Assembly: GCF_900103825.1 (NCBI RefSeq)
Contig: NZ_FNIF01000001.1
Coordinates: 898,678-962,677, forward strand
DNA length: 64,000 nucleotides
Source: Paenibacillus sp. yr247
GTDB taxonomy: Bacteria; Bacillota; Bacilli; Paenibacillales; NBRC-103111
Reading direction: 5' to 3'
The number at the start of each line of letters is the position of its first letter. Position 1 is the stretch's first letter. Shown here piece after piece: positions 35,614 through 44,408 of this stretch. The translations under genes and the position numbers were made by a program. Under the pieces are notes generated by a model that saw only the letters and a list, made by a program, of their open reading frames with translations, had not been told where the DNA came from and made no database searches.

Positions 35614-36351
35614 ATGGAACATGAATATCGCTATATTTGTGGAGTGCCTAGCATCGTTCTTCACCCTGCATCCGAACCGGTAGGCCAAGTTGTATTGTAT
35701 CACGGATGGGAATCTACGATGGAAAGCTATAAGTTCTTTGCATCAATGATATCAAATTGGCAATATAGAGTGATAATACCGGAACTACCTTGCCATGGAG
35801 AGCGTGGAAGCCTTAATTATTTTGATGTAACAACGTTACAAGCCCATTTTTGGCCTGTCGTTTTTCAAGGTGTACAAGAAGCAGAAGTAATCGTATCTGA
35901 GCTGTCAAAAAATAGTGATACTCTGATTACTTTGACTGGTCACTCAACAGGTGGTTTTATTACTGCTGGTACCTATGCTAAACATCAAAAGGTTCACTCC
36001 GCAATTGTTATTAATGGGTCTTGTGCTTGGGTTCAATTTGAAGAGCTGTATCGCGAAAAGCTCGGTTTGAATCCAATGGAAGCAAACGACAAAGATAATT
36101 TACAACAAAATGATCCGCTTTCCAATATTCGATTGAATCCAGAAAAGCCATTATTGCTTCTTCATTGCCAAGATGATACTTCAATTCCTATCGATAGCCA
36201 GAGATATTTCGTGAATGCTATGTCAAATGAGGGTAAACCTGCAGATCATATCCAATTGATTGAGTACCCGAGAGTGAATCACCAGATCACACTTGGTATG
36301 TTGCAGAAGATCAAGGAGTTTCTTGATAAGACCTCGCTACCGCTACGCTAA
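35614..36351 (+). CDS. Alpha/beta hydrolase
   Basis: This is a 245-residue serine hydrolase. The oxyanion region is VVLYHGWESTMESY, the nucleophile elbow is TGHSTGGFITAG (Ser near 113), and the acid and base are in LLLHCQDDTSIPIDS and EYPRVNHQITLG. The substrate is unknown. AGGAGA precedes the ATG, immediately after the NUDIX relic. Its stop codon TAA is formed by the first bases of a dispersed CGCTAACGG repeat, so the natural C-terminus may have been changed by the repeat. Confidence 0.9.
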   Translation: MEHEYRYICGVPSIVLHPASEPVGQVVLYHGWESTMESYKFFASMISNWQYRVIIPELPCHGERGSLNYFDVTTLQAHFWPVVFQGVQEAEVIVSELSKNSDTLITLTGHSTGGFITAGTYAKHQKVHSAIVINGSCAWVQFEELYREKLGLNPMEANDKDNLQQNDPLSNIRLNPEKPLLLLHCQDDTSIPIDSQRYFVNAMSNEGKPADHIQLIEYPRVNHQITLGMLQKIKEFLDKTSLPLR

Positions 36352-36392
36352 CGGAAAACGAGAGCAGTATAACAACAGGCAGGATAGTTTAA
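36342..36392. repeat. Dispersed CTAACGG repeat (copy a)
   Basis: CGCTAACGGAAAACGAG..GCAG and AACAGGCAGGATAGTTT match the repeat family described at 53, 57, 61 and 62 kb. Confidence 0.55.
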
Positions 36393-36554
36393 TCACATGG
36401 CGAATACTTCAAAGAGATAAATGGAAGCGATTTCGCGAGGTGACTGAAAAATTTCCGATAGGTAATTTTCATAATCGACACAGTGATCGAGCTTGAGTTG
36501 CATGAGAGGTAACCCGAAGTATTTATTTCCTATTATTCCCATGAGGTGATAACA

Positions 36555-37427
36555 ATGAAAATCGGTCTCAGCACGTACAGTTTATTGAACGCATTAAAAA
36601 GCGGGGAAATGACCGTCCTGGACGCTGTTCAGTGGATCGCGGACAACGGCGGCGAGCATATGGAAATGGTGCCGTACGGGTACACACTTATCGACAATCC
36701 CGCGTTGGCGGATGCGATCCGGGAGAAAGCTGCGTTTGTAGGCATTGAATTATCCAACTACTCGATGCCCGCCGACTTCATCCAGGAGACGGAAGAGGCG
36801 TTCGAGGAAGAGATGAAGCGCGTCAAGCAGCATGTCGATATCGTGCGCCGCTTAGGCGTGAAGCATATGCGGCATGACGTGACGGCCTTTACGATTCCTC
36901 CGGAGAAGATGACAATCCAATGGTTCGAGAACAGCTTGCCTCTGATCATCAAAGGCAGCCGGATCATTGCCGACTATGCCGAGCAATTCGGCATCACGAC
37001 TACGATCGAGAACCACGGGTTCAGTGTGCAGGCGAGCGACCGCGTCCAGCGCGTCCTTCAGGCAGTTGACCGCCCCAACTTTAAGACTACACTGGATATC
37101 GGCAACTTTATGTGCGTGGACGAAAATCCGATCATCGGCGTTATGAAAAACTTGCCGTACGCTTCCCTAATTCACTTCAAAGACTTTTACTTCCGCCCGT
37201 ACGACGAGCATCCCGGAGACGGAGTCTGGTTCAAAACCGCTCACGGGAACTTCCTGCGGGGAGCAATCGTCGGACATGGAGACATCCCGATCCGTAAAAT
37301 CGTTAAGCTGATCAAGCAGTCAGGCTATGACGGCAACATTACTGTAGAGTTCGAAGGTATGGAAGAATGCAAAGCCGCTTCGAAAATAGCAATGGATAAT
37401 TTGCGTCGTTTTTGGCTAGAGACATAA
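36555..37427 (+). CDS. Sugar phosphate isomerase/epimerase (AP endonuclease 2 fold)
   Basis: This is a protein of about 290 residues with a xylose-isomerase-like TIM barrel: MKIGLSTYSLLNALKSGEMT, GVKHMRHDVTAF, TTIENHGFSVQASDRVQRVL, TTLDIGNFMCVDENPIIGV, ASLIHFKDFYFRP, GHGDIPIRKIVKLI and ITVEFEGMEE. These Glu, His and Asp positions are the metal ligands of the family. The ATG at 36555 has GAGGTG upstream. The gene is clearly more GC-rich than its neighbours, so acquisition by transfer is possible. A terminator follows at 37485. The substrate is unknown. Confidence 0.9.
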   Translation: MKIGLSTYSLLNALKSGEMTVLDAVQWIADNGGEHMEMVPYGYTLIDNPALADAIREKAAFVGIELSNYSMPADFIQETEEAFEEEMKRVKQHVDIVRRLGVKHMRHDVTAFTIPPEKMTIQWFENSLPLIIKGSRIIADYAEQFGITTTIENHGFSVQASDRVQRVLQAVDRPNFKTTLDIGNFMCVDENPIIGVMKNLPYASLIHFKDFYFRPYDEHPGDGVWFKTAHGNFLRGAIVGHGDIPIRKIVKLIKQSGYDGNITVEFEGMEECKAASKIAMDNLRRFWLET

Positions 37428-37484
37428 TAGCAAATTGTTTACCCAGTAGAATTTTGATAGTTGTGGGACTAGCTTTATGAAGGT

Positions 37485-37518
37485 AGGGTGCGCTGTCTTT
37501 CTGGCGTACCCTTTTTTT
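37485..37518 (+). terminator. Rho-independent terminator
   Basis: AGGGTGCGC...GCGTACCCT followed by seven T's. Confidence 0.75.
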
Positions 37519-37636
37519 GCACATAAAGACTGTGAAGCTCTATCCAGAGATCAAAATGGAACTGATAGTTATTTCGATATCTCAAAAGAACATACTTGGA
37601 AGCATATTGATTTTGCTAAGCTTGTGATTTAAACTT
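37519..37636. other. Short coding-like relic next to an IS110 end
   Basis: The plus frame reads CEALSRDQNGTDSYFDIS, then KEHTWKHIDFAKLVI and a stop. It looks like the end of an unrecognised gene cut off by the insertion sequence remnant that follows. Confidence 0.3.
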
Positions 37637-37762
37637 CATTGTAGAGCGTCCTCCTGGATGATGGAATCAAAGGGCTTTTTGACCCGTAGCGGACTTCCAT
37701 CGTACTGAGGCGCTCGTTGTTTTACAAAGCCGAAAATAATCCATCTACAGGAATTCTAACGG
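37637..37762 (-). mobile_element. Solo IS110-family 5' end with structured RNA candidate
   Basis: On the minus strand this holds the first codons of an IS110-type transposase (MKFKSQ, then a stop) and the 120 bases before it. The segment matches 61601-61724 upstream of the larger IS110 relic, through TAGAGCG, CCATCGTAC, GCGCTC and ACAGGAATT. It can fold into a branched stem (GAGCG/CGCTC outside, TGGAA/TTCCA inside at 37662-37666 and 37695-37699). It abuts CTAACGG of the dispersed repeat, as does the other copy. No transposase body remains. Confidence 0.7.
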
Positions 37763-37835
37763 AAAACAATAGTTAAAAAAAGAAGTGTTTAGTTTACAAA
37801 GCAGCTGCCGTCGGCAGTCTGCTTATTTTCATTTA
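37756..37835. repeat. Dispersed CTAACGG repeat (copy b, IS110 junction)
   Basis: CTAACGGAAAACAATAGTTA is followed by a GCAGCTGCCG-T-CGGCAGTCTGC hairpin. The first base is the IS110 junction. Confidence 0.6.
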
Positions 37836-38039
37836 AGTTTTCGGAGGTTAATCCAACACTTGAAACCAAAATATACCAGAATCCGACGAAACAACTTATT
37901 ATTATAATAGAAATTATATAAATGAAAGTGGCTCAGTATAGCCTCTTTATTTTTGGATGAGGAGCTTATACAAACGTACCTATCCGATCAAATTGTGTCG
38001 TTAGAAGTAATGAGTTTTTCAGAAAGAAGGATGAATGAC

Positions 38040-40100
38040 ATGATCCAATTTCATAGTAAGAGAATATTGATCTTTAAGCTGAAGAAAATTTTTCTGCTCG
38101 TTTTGACCTCGACCATAACTTTGACCTCGGTACCGACGCTTGTAAATGCCGACAGCTGGTGGGATTTGGAAATGAAAGCGAATAGGACGGCCGATGAAGG
38201 TAAAATGAATGAAGCAGCACCGCTCTTGGCAAGGCTCGTTGAACATTTTGCCAATGAAGGCACCATTGGTGGTTGGACGAATGCCGCCCTTTATTCGAAA
38301 CAACTCGGTAAGTATTACGAATCCGTTAAAGATTACTCGAATGCAGTCCATTATTACGAGATAGAGAACAATTACTGGTTGAATGCCGGCAATGATTGGG
38401 GTGCCGAAGATTGGTATCGTGCTCAGGAGCTCAGCATGACGCTTGATATCTACGTCTCGACAGATAATCCGGTATATATCGAGAATGTGTCAACCTCGAA
38501 ACAAGGAAAGTTGGCCAAATTCGAACCCGAGTCGGGACTTTATCTCGGCATGTATTCGGAAACTGATCCCGGGATGGGGAACAATTTTTATTTGTCCAAA
38601 TCGATCTACGGCAAGAACCATGCGATTTATCTTGCCTACTCGCCATATGACGGCGATTTCCCGAAACGTTATGCGGATAACGCAAAAAAGGCTGGCGCTG
38701 GTACCGGCATCCAGATTGCGCTAGAACCGTCCAACGGGCTCGATGAAGTGAAGGACGATAGCCATCTTCGCAAGTGGGCTAGGGATGCAAAGTCGGTTGG
38801 CATTCCCATTTTTCTCCGATTTGCCAGCGAGATGAATGGAAATTGGGTGGTCTGGCATGGCGACACGGAGAAGTATATCGAAAAGTTTCGCCTGATCTCG
38901 AAAGTGATGAAGGAGGAAGCACCGAACGTTGCGATGGTTTGGAGTCCGAATGACGTACCGCGTTATTCGATGTCCACCTATTATCCCGGAGACTCATTTG
39001 TGGATTGGGTCGGGATTAACATGTATACTATGCCGTACAGGGACGGCCAGCCTGCGCTTCCAGAATACGGTACAAGCCCGGTCGAACGTCTCGATGAGGT
39101 ATACCGGCTGTATGCAGACCGGAAGCCGATCATGATCAGCGAAACCGGTGTGGCACACAAGACGAACCGAGATGGTAAATCACATACCGACTGGGCGGTT
39201 GAGAACCTAGATCGACTGTATGAAGTGATTCCGAAAAAGTACCCGCGTGTCAAGGCGATAACCTATTTTAACCAGAATATGACGACAAGGGAATCACTCA
39301 ACGACTATTTACTCCGTGACGATCCTTTGATGTTGGCAGCTTATAAATCTATCATCTCCAATTCATATTATCTCGACAAAATCGAAACAGGAGCTAAACC
39401 TGATGTGCAGATCGGGTACATGAAAGCGGAGAATGATGTACGTTTCCGCAAGCAAGTGCGGATCGTACCGTACATTCGTATTCCCGAGGTATTCATCGGT
39501 AAAGTGGAGTATATGCTGAATGGAAGTGCCATAAAATCACAAACCCATGCTCCATACAGCCTCGAGCTGAACGCGGGAGATGTACCAGAAGGATCGAAGC
39601 TCCAAGTAAACGTCTACGATCAGGCCGGTAAGCAGGTGAACACGAAGATCATCACTTTGTCATCTGATGTCTCCGTTGACATCGATGGAAACGAACTCCG
39701 TGCTGAGCAGCCGCTAATTATCCGTGAAGGCAGAACGCTTGTTCCAATACGTACTATTTTCGAAGCAATTGGAGCACAGGTAACGTGGGATCAGACAAAT
39801 ATGATGGCTACTGGGAGCAAGAACGGAATTGTCATTCGTTTCCGAATAGGCGATCAGGTCGCGGAGAGGGACGGTGAAACCGTTTATCAGGAAACGCCCG
39901 CCGAGTTAGTCAACGGTAACACGATGGCGCCTGTCCGTTTTGTCGGTGAAGCTCTTGGCGGCAAAGTAGAATGGGATGGAACGACCCGTACAGTGAAAAT
40001 CTTGAAGTCTGATTCCCCCGGATCGATTACGTTCACAAAAGTAGGTAATATGTGTTTCTTGGCAAAAATCCTGCAATTTCTGAAATATCTGTTTACCTAA
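38040..40100 (+). CDS. Secreted GH26-type glycoside hydrolase with copper-amine-oxidase-N-like stalk domains
   Basis: This is a protein of about 686 residues. Residues 1-35 are a signal peptide (KIFLLVLTSTITLTSVPTLV). A TPR-like helical part follows (about 40-120). A TIM barrel comes next, with FLRFASEMNGNWVVWHGD (acid/base Glu264), WSPNDVP and KPIMISETGVAH (nucleophile Glu368), the pattern of family 26 beta-mannanases and related glucanases. Residues 440-530 are a linker domain. The end has two stalk repeats (EGRTLVPIRTIFEAIGAQVT and TMAPVRFVGEALGGKVEWDG) that attach proteins to the wall. AGAAAGAAGG fits the ATG at 38040. The last 20 residues after TVKILKS look like a frame extension. It probably degrades polysaccharide outside the cell. 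Confidence 0.88.
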   Translation: MIQFHSKRILIFKLKKIFLLVLTSTITLTSVPTLVNADSWWDLEMKANRTADEGKMNEAAPLLARLVEHFANEGTIGGWTNAALYSKQLGKYYESVKDYSNAVHYYEIENNYWLNAGNDWGAEDWYRAQELSMTLDIYVSTDNPVYIENVSTSKQGKLAKFEPESGLYLGMYSETDPGMGNNFYLSKSIYGKNHAIYLAYSPYDGDFPKRYADNAKKAGAGTGIQIALEPSNGLDEVKDDSHLRKWARDAKSVGIPIFLRFASEMNGNWVVWHGDTEKYIEKFRLISKVMKEEAPNVAMVWSPNDVPRYSMSTYYPGDSFVDWVGINMYTMPYRDGQPALPEYGTSPVERLDEVYRLYADRKPIMISETGVAHKTNRDGKSHTDWAVENLDRLYEVIPKKYPRVKAITYFNQNMTTRESLNDYLLRDDPLMLAAYKSIISNSYYLDKIETGAKPDVQIGYMKAENDVRFRKQVRIVPYIRIPEVFIGKVEYMLNGSAIKSQTHAPYSLELNAGDVPEGSKLQVNVYDQAGKQVNTKIITLSSDVSVDIDGNELRAEQPLIIREGRTLVPIRTIFEAIGAQVTWDQTNMMATGSKNGIVIRFRIGDQVAERDGETVYQETPAELVNGNTMAPVRFVGEALGGKVEWDGTTRTVKILKSDSPGSITFTKVGNMCFLAKILQFLKYLFT

Positions 40101-40490
40101 AAGGTTTCTAGGAATAAAGGTGCAGCAAACCCGTACATTCAATGGCAACCGTTTTCGTGGCACAAGTTTATTTGTGCTAACTGGAGAACTATAGTTCTAT
40201 ACCAGGAAATCCAGAGTGATTATCAATGGATCACGAGACGAAGCAAAAAATGTATCAACGTATGAATGACAAAACGGAAGATCTTCCATGGTTGGAAGAG
40301 TGGCAGACGTTCCACTAGCTGTTTTGGAAGAAACTTTGACTACTCAACAGATCGAAGATTTTTTAGATAATTAAAATCATATTTAGAACGCAATTGTAAT
40401 GTTGGCTCCAAAAGTGTACGATGAACTAAAATAGGTTGCAATAGAGTCCTTGCTTAGCAAGGCTTTTTTTGTTATGCAACCACTTTTGTC
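40101..40490. other. Intergenic region with a short broken frame
   Basis: ATG 40227 opens DHETKQKMYQRMNDKTEDLP and WLEEWQTFH, then a stop. In another frame VLEETLTTQQIEDFLDN follows. This is probably a frameshifted small gene that I do not recognise. A terminator-like AGTCCTTGCTTAGCAAGGCTT hairpin is at 40446-40473. Confidence 0.35.
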
Positions 40491-40865
40491 TTATCCTGTT
40501 GTTTGCCACTGTATCCTTCGTTTCTTTCTTACATAACGGGAGTGTCCGTTCAAGATGTTAAACAAGGTAAGGGGCTAATTAAACGAAATGCCCTCATTCA
40601 TACATTGCTCTTTATGTTAGGATTTTCGATCATCTTTATTGCCCTTGTATTATCGGCAAGTTGGTTGGGTAAATTGTTTTCTTCCAATCAACAGTTTATT
40701 AGCCAAATAGGTGGAGTTCTTATTTTTGTTATGGGGCTAGTCATGGTTGGCATATTTAAGCCTCAACTGATAATGAAAGAGAAGAGATTTCAGCTTCAAA
40801 ATAAACCTGCTGGTTATCTGGGGTCTTTTGTCGTTGGAATTACTTATTCTGCAGGTTGGTATTAG
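40491..40865 (+). pseudogene. CcdA (cytochrome c biogenesis / thiol transporter) fragment
   Basis: The frame runs SCCLPLYPSFLSYITGVS, NALIHTLLFMLGFSIIF, IGGVLIFVMGLVMVGIF and GSFVVGITYSAGWY, then a stop. CcdA proteins move reducing power across the membrane for cytochrome c maturation. The region before SPC.LP and all of the last helices are missing, so it is a middle fragment of a protein near 235 residues. Confidence 0.8.
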
Positions 40866-41135
40866 ACTGAAATAAAGTATTTTCTTAGTGCTTAGTCCGA
40901 GTTTATTGGTTTATTTGAAGAACTACATGCTACACGCGTATGAGCTTTAATATAAAATTGGTAATAGAATGTGGAGAACGTAACCCAAGCGTAGGCGCGG
41001 GAGCGTCCTAAGGGCAGAATAGTTCTCCTTCTTAATGACACATCGAGGAATTGGTGCTATAATTAATTGGGAACATATGTTCCTTTTTAGGTATGAATAC
41101 GAAATGACGTGATTCCATTTATAGGAGTGAAAGAG

Positions 41136-41654
41136 ATGCGAAATCGAATGAACGTACGGATTGAGCCATGGGCAGATGCCGACCTTGCTCTACTTTATCG
41201 CCTGAATGCACCGGAGATGCTAGAACACCTGGGAGGTCCGGAGAGCGAGGAGCAGATCATCGCACGCCACAAGCGGTACCTTGAGATCGGCGGGAAGGGG
41301 ACTGGTCGTATGTTCAGCATCGTCCTGCTCCCTGATCTCGAAGCGGTCGGTAACATCGGGTACTGGGAACGCATCTGGCAGGATGAGACAATATACGAGA
41401 TCGGCTGGGGCGTCTTGCCACCCTTCCAGGGCAGAGGCATAGCGGCTGCAGCTACCGCGGCTGCCATCTCAAGTGCCAGCGCAGAGCAGAAACACAGGTA
41501 CATTCACGCATTCCCGTCCGTCGACAATCCCGCGTCAAACGCAATTTGCAGGAAGCTCGACTTCTTGTTCATCGGCGAGTGCGCCTTCGAGTACCCACCG
41601 GGGAACATCATGCAATGCAATGACTGGCGCATGGATCTCACCAAGACAACATGA
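41136..41654 (+). CDS. GNAT family N-acetyltransferase (RimJ/RimL type)
   Basis: This is a protein of about 172 residues. Acetyl-CoA motif A is YEIGWGVLPPFQGRGIAAAA. The tail has FPSVDNPASNAICRKLDFLF. The ATG at 41136 follows AGGAGTGAAAG. It is much more GC-rich than the surrounding DNA, with many GAC, ATC and GCC codons, which suggests recent transfer from a higher-GC donor. The substrate is unknown; an antibiotic or ribosomal protein acetyltransferase is possible. Confidence 0.9.
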   Translation: MRNRMNVRIEPWADADLALLYRLNAPEMLEHLGGPESEEQIIARHKRYLEIGGKGTGRMFSIVLLPDLEAVGNIGYWERIWQDETIYEIGWGVLPPFQGRGIAAAATAAAISSASAEQKHRYIHAFPSVDNPASNAICRKLDFLFIGECAFEYPPGNIMQCNDWRMDLTKTT

Positions 41655-41812
41655 GACGGGGAATTCTAGGATAGTCATAGCCCTCTGAAGGATAAGTGAG
41701 AATTCGCTGTTTGAATAAAAGTAATTTTAGGCATTTGCCTTTATATCAGGACATTAGCATATTGAATACGTTGTTAAGGTCAAATTATTTGTTTCTTAAA
41801 GGAGTGTTTTAA

Positions 41813-42066
41813 TTGCCGACTCAAACAATGATGCCTGAAATGTTAAAGATGCTTCACGACTGTGCTGAAACGTGTGAACATACCGTTCATTCATTACTTC
41901 ACAGACCAGATACTTATTCACGAAGCCACCAAATTAAACTTCTAACTGTGCTTCAGTCTGTCATTTGTGTGCAAGATTTGTAGTGTGTCATAGCCCATTT
42001 ATGAAAGCCATTTGTGATTTTTGTGCTTATGTAAAATCTTGGAGGAGCAGCAGAATAAGGATTTAA
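41813..42066 (+). pseudogene. Four-helix-bundle copper-binding protein, frameshifted
   Basis: After AAAGGAGTG and a TTG start the frame reads PTQTMMPEMLKMLHDCAETC, then EHTVHSLL. A shift near 41950 is needed to continue with CASVCHLCARFVVCHSPFMK and AICDFCAYV. The C...C..C spacing is that of the small Csp/DUF326 copper-storage-like family. Several expected cysteines at the end are also lost. Confidence 0.75.
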
Positions 42067-42296
42067 TGGAGATATTATAATTACCTAATTATTTGAGGGG
42101 GACAGTTATGCTTATACAATGGTTTAAACAAAGACCACAGCCAGTTTTGGTTTGGTCGTGGTCTTGCAGATCAATGGTGTACTTACATAATTACCTTATA
42201 TGAAAAAAATTTAATTAATCCTTGGTATAAGCAATCTAATGTTGCTAAAGAAAAAAAAGTAGTGTGCAAACTAATGACAAGAAGCAAGAAGACTAA

Positions 42297-42596
42297 TTAC
42301 AAGAATCCGTCACTAGTACTGGTGCTTATGTCAAACCTCTAGACAACGACGGGAATGTACATGAATACGTTGGCGTTACTGAACCAACTCCGACTGGAGT
42401 CCCTCATATTCATCGTTACCATACGGTTACTTCATTGAATGACGGCCACACTCATATTATTGATGGAGTAACGGGTCCTGCAATTGATCTTCCCACAGGA
42501 GGGCATGTTCATTATTTTGAAGGGTATACAACTTTAAATGGAATGCACCCACAAACTCATAATTACAGAGGCACCACAGGAAATGAGGTTTGCTAA
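42297..42596 (+). pseudogene. YmaF-like His-rich protein lacking a start
   Basis: The frame reads VPHIHRYHTVTSLNDGHTHI, then GHVHYFEGYTTLNGMHPQTH and NYRGTTGNEVC. HxHxY, GHTH, GHVH and HPQTH repeats are the YmaF signature. No start codon precedes the frame; a stop sits at 42294, and a frameshifted ATG frame ends nearby. The N-terminus has been damaged. Confidence 0.7.
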
Positions 42597-42668
42597 GCTT
42601 TTCATTCATATTTTATACAAAACAAGGTCCTCTACCAAACCAATGGGGGAACCTTTTTCCCCTCTCAA

Positions 42669-43265
42669 TTATTTTGCTCTCGTGCGCCTTAATTTAAAAT
42701 AAGCAATAGCCCCTAATATCAATAGAATTATAAGAGCAAAGCTATAAAACCCGTATCGATGGATATACTCTTCGACCAGAAACCACCGTTCCCCCAATTC
42801 ATGCCCCAGGCTTATGAACGTAATACTCCACAAAAACGCACCGCTGTAGGAAAATATCATAAATTTCCGAAGGTCCATGTGTGAAATTCCCGCTATGTAG
42901 GCAGTGAGATGTCGAACTCCCGGAATAAAATAACCTACGATGAGCATAACATTTCCATATTTTTCAAAAAGATTTTGTGTGTATTCAATTCTCCCTGGGG
43001 TGATATGTATTTTGGGTCCAAATTTTTTTAGGAATGGTAATCCCAATTTTAAACCAATGGCATAACTGATTGAAATCCCTGTAACTGCGCCTAAAAAGGC
43101 ACTAACCAAAGCAAATAGATACATCATTTTCCCCTGAAATACATTGTATCCTACGTAGGTCAATAGCACTTCGTCCGGCACAGGCAATCCCACAATACCA
43201 AGAGCTAAAGCAGAAAAAATACCTATATAACCATAACGGGTAATAAGCCAACCTAAATGAGCCAT
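42669..43265 (-). CDS. DedA family membrane protein
   Basis: This is a 198-residue protein with four to five hydrophobic segments. Marks are GYIGIFSALALGIVGLPVPDE, AVTGISISYAIGLKLGLP, YFIPGVRHLTAYIAGISHMD and SGAFLWSITFISLGHELGER. The membrane-embedded F.PG.R and E/D in PVPDE are typical of DedA proteins, which act as undecaprenyl-phosphate or lipid flippases and support membrane homeostasis. It diverges from the chrB-like gene. Confidence 0.93.
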   Translation of the reverse strand: MAHLGWLITRYGYIGIFSALALGIVGLPVPDEVLLTYVGYNVFQGKMMYLFALVSAFLGAVTGISISYAIGLKLGLPFLKKFGPKIHITPGRIEYTQNLFEKYGNVMLIVGYFIPGVRHLTAYIAGISHMDLRKFMIFSYSGAFLWSITFISLGHELGERWFLVEEYIHRYGFYSFALIILLILGAIAYFKLRRTRAK

Positions 43266-43401
43266 CGATATCCCTCTACTTTCAACGAAAAAATTTTGTC
43301 TAATATTAACATTCCCTGATTAAAATGAAACATGCGTTGCATTATTATATTGTGAATGATAATCTGAAATCATCAAAAAACAACTAGGGGGCTGGTTTTC
43401 T

Positions 43402-43959
43402 TTGGATAAGGACAGTTCATGGATTGTTTTCTCTTATAAAGTACCTAATGAACCATCCACCATTCGAGTACGAGTTTGGCGCACATTGAAAGCGCTTGGT
43501 GTCGTTTATATTCAGCAGTCCGTTTGTGTTGCCCCAGATACTGTAGAAGTAACAAAGAAAATACAATCCATAAAAAAGCTCATTGAATCAAGTGAAGGCG
43601 AAGCGCTTCTTCTTGAGGTAAATAAATTTACAGCAGAAACAGAAGAACAGCTTCTTAAGCTTTTTAATAAGCAGCGAATAGCGGAATATGAAGAATTATT
43701 GGAGGGCTGTAAAAACTTTTTAAATGAAATAGAGACAGAAACAAGGAAAGGAAAGTTTACCTACCATGAAGTTGAAGAGAATGAAGCTGAGATCGGTAAA
43801 CTGAAAAGATGGCATAAAAAAATCGTGAAAAGAGATTTTTTCTCTTGTCCAAATTCTTTACAGGCGAAACAATTGCTAGATGAATGCGAACAAAAATTTG
43901 GCGAATTTATAGAAAGTGTTTATGCTACGGAAGGTAATGTTGAAGGGGAAATTACATAA
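43402..43959 (+). CDS. ChrB N-terminal domain protein
   Basis: This is a 185-residue protein from a TTG start (43402) after CTAGGGGGCTGG. It begins SSWIVFSYKVPNEPSTIRVR VWRTLKALG and continues with coiled, charged helices, ending DFFSCPNSLQAKQLLDECEQ. This is the N-terminal domain of ChrB, a chromate-sensing regulator. The usual C-terminal chromate-resistance domain is absent, and no chrA gene is near. The next gene, YkvA-like, starts 29 nt after the stop and is probably co-transcribed. Confidence 0.85.
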   Translation: MDKDSSWIVFSYKVPNEPSTIRVRVWRTLKALGVVYIQQSVCVAPDTVEVTKKIQSIKKLIESSEGEALLLEVNKFTAETEEQLLKLFNKQRIAEYEELLEGCKNFLNEIETETRKGKFTYHEVEENEAEIGKLKRWHKKIVKRDFFSCPNSLQAKQLLDECEQKFGEFIESVYATEGNVEGEIT

Positions 43960-43987
43960 GATTAATTCGATAGTATCGGAGGCAATT

Positions 43988-44386
43988 ATGGGAGAAGCGA
44001 AGGTGCTGGAAAGAGCGAAGAATAAGGCAAGAGAGATAAAACGAAACATTTTTGTATTATACCTGGCTTATAAAGACCCGAGGGTACCGTGGTATGCGAA
44101 GCTATTTACGATTTTGGTTGTTGCGTACGCTTTTAGCCCGATAGATTTAATTCCTGATTTTATTCCTGTCTTAGGTTATCTTGATGATTTAATTATCGTT
44201 CCCCTAGGAATAACGATTGCGTTTAAAATGATTCCTGCATCAGTTATTGAAGATTGTAGAGTAAAAGCGGAGGAACTACGTAAGAACAGAAAGCCAAGAA
44301 ATTGGGTGACAGGTGCATTATTCATTATTATTTGGATTTTATTAGCGATTTGGATTGGAAACGTCTGCTATAAATTTTTCACATAA
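43988..44386 (+). CDS. YkvA/DUF1232 family membrane protein
   Basis: This is a protein of about 132 residues. The DUF1232 core reads LAYKDPRVPWYAKLFTILVV AYAFSPIDLIPDFIPVLGYL DDLIIVP. One more helix is near the C-terminus (WVTGALFIIIWILLAIWIGN). CGGAGG precedes the ATG at 43988. The function is unknown. It follows the chrB-like gene closely and overlaps nothing; the broken MATE gene begins 22 nt after it. Confidence 0.9.
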   Translation: MGEAKVLERAKNKAREIKRNIFVLYLAYKDPRVPWYAKLFTILVVAYAFSPIDLIPDFIPVLGYLDDLIIVPLGITIAFKMIPASVIEDCRVKAEELRKNRKPRNWVTGALFIIIWILLAIWIGNVCYKFFT

Positions 44387-44408
44387 GGTTTGTTCAAAGG
44401 AGAAGGAT

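Noticed and set aside
42108..42203. 31-codon frame after a GAGGGGG site
   Set aside because: The sequence contains a AAGACCAC..GTGGTCTT hairpin and no plausible protein features, so it is probably part of a decayed leader.
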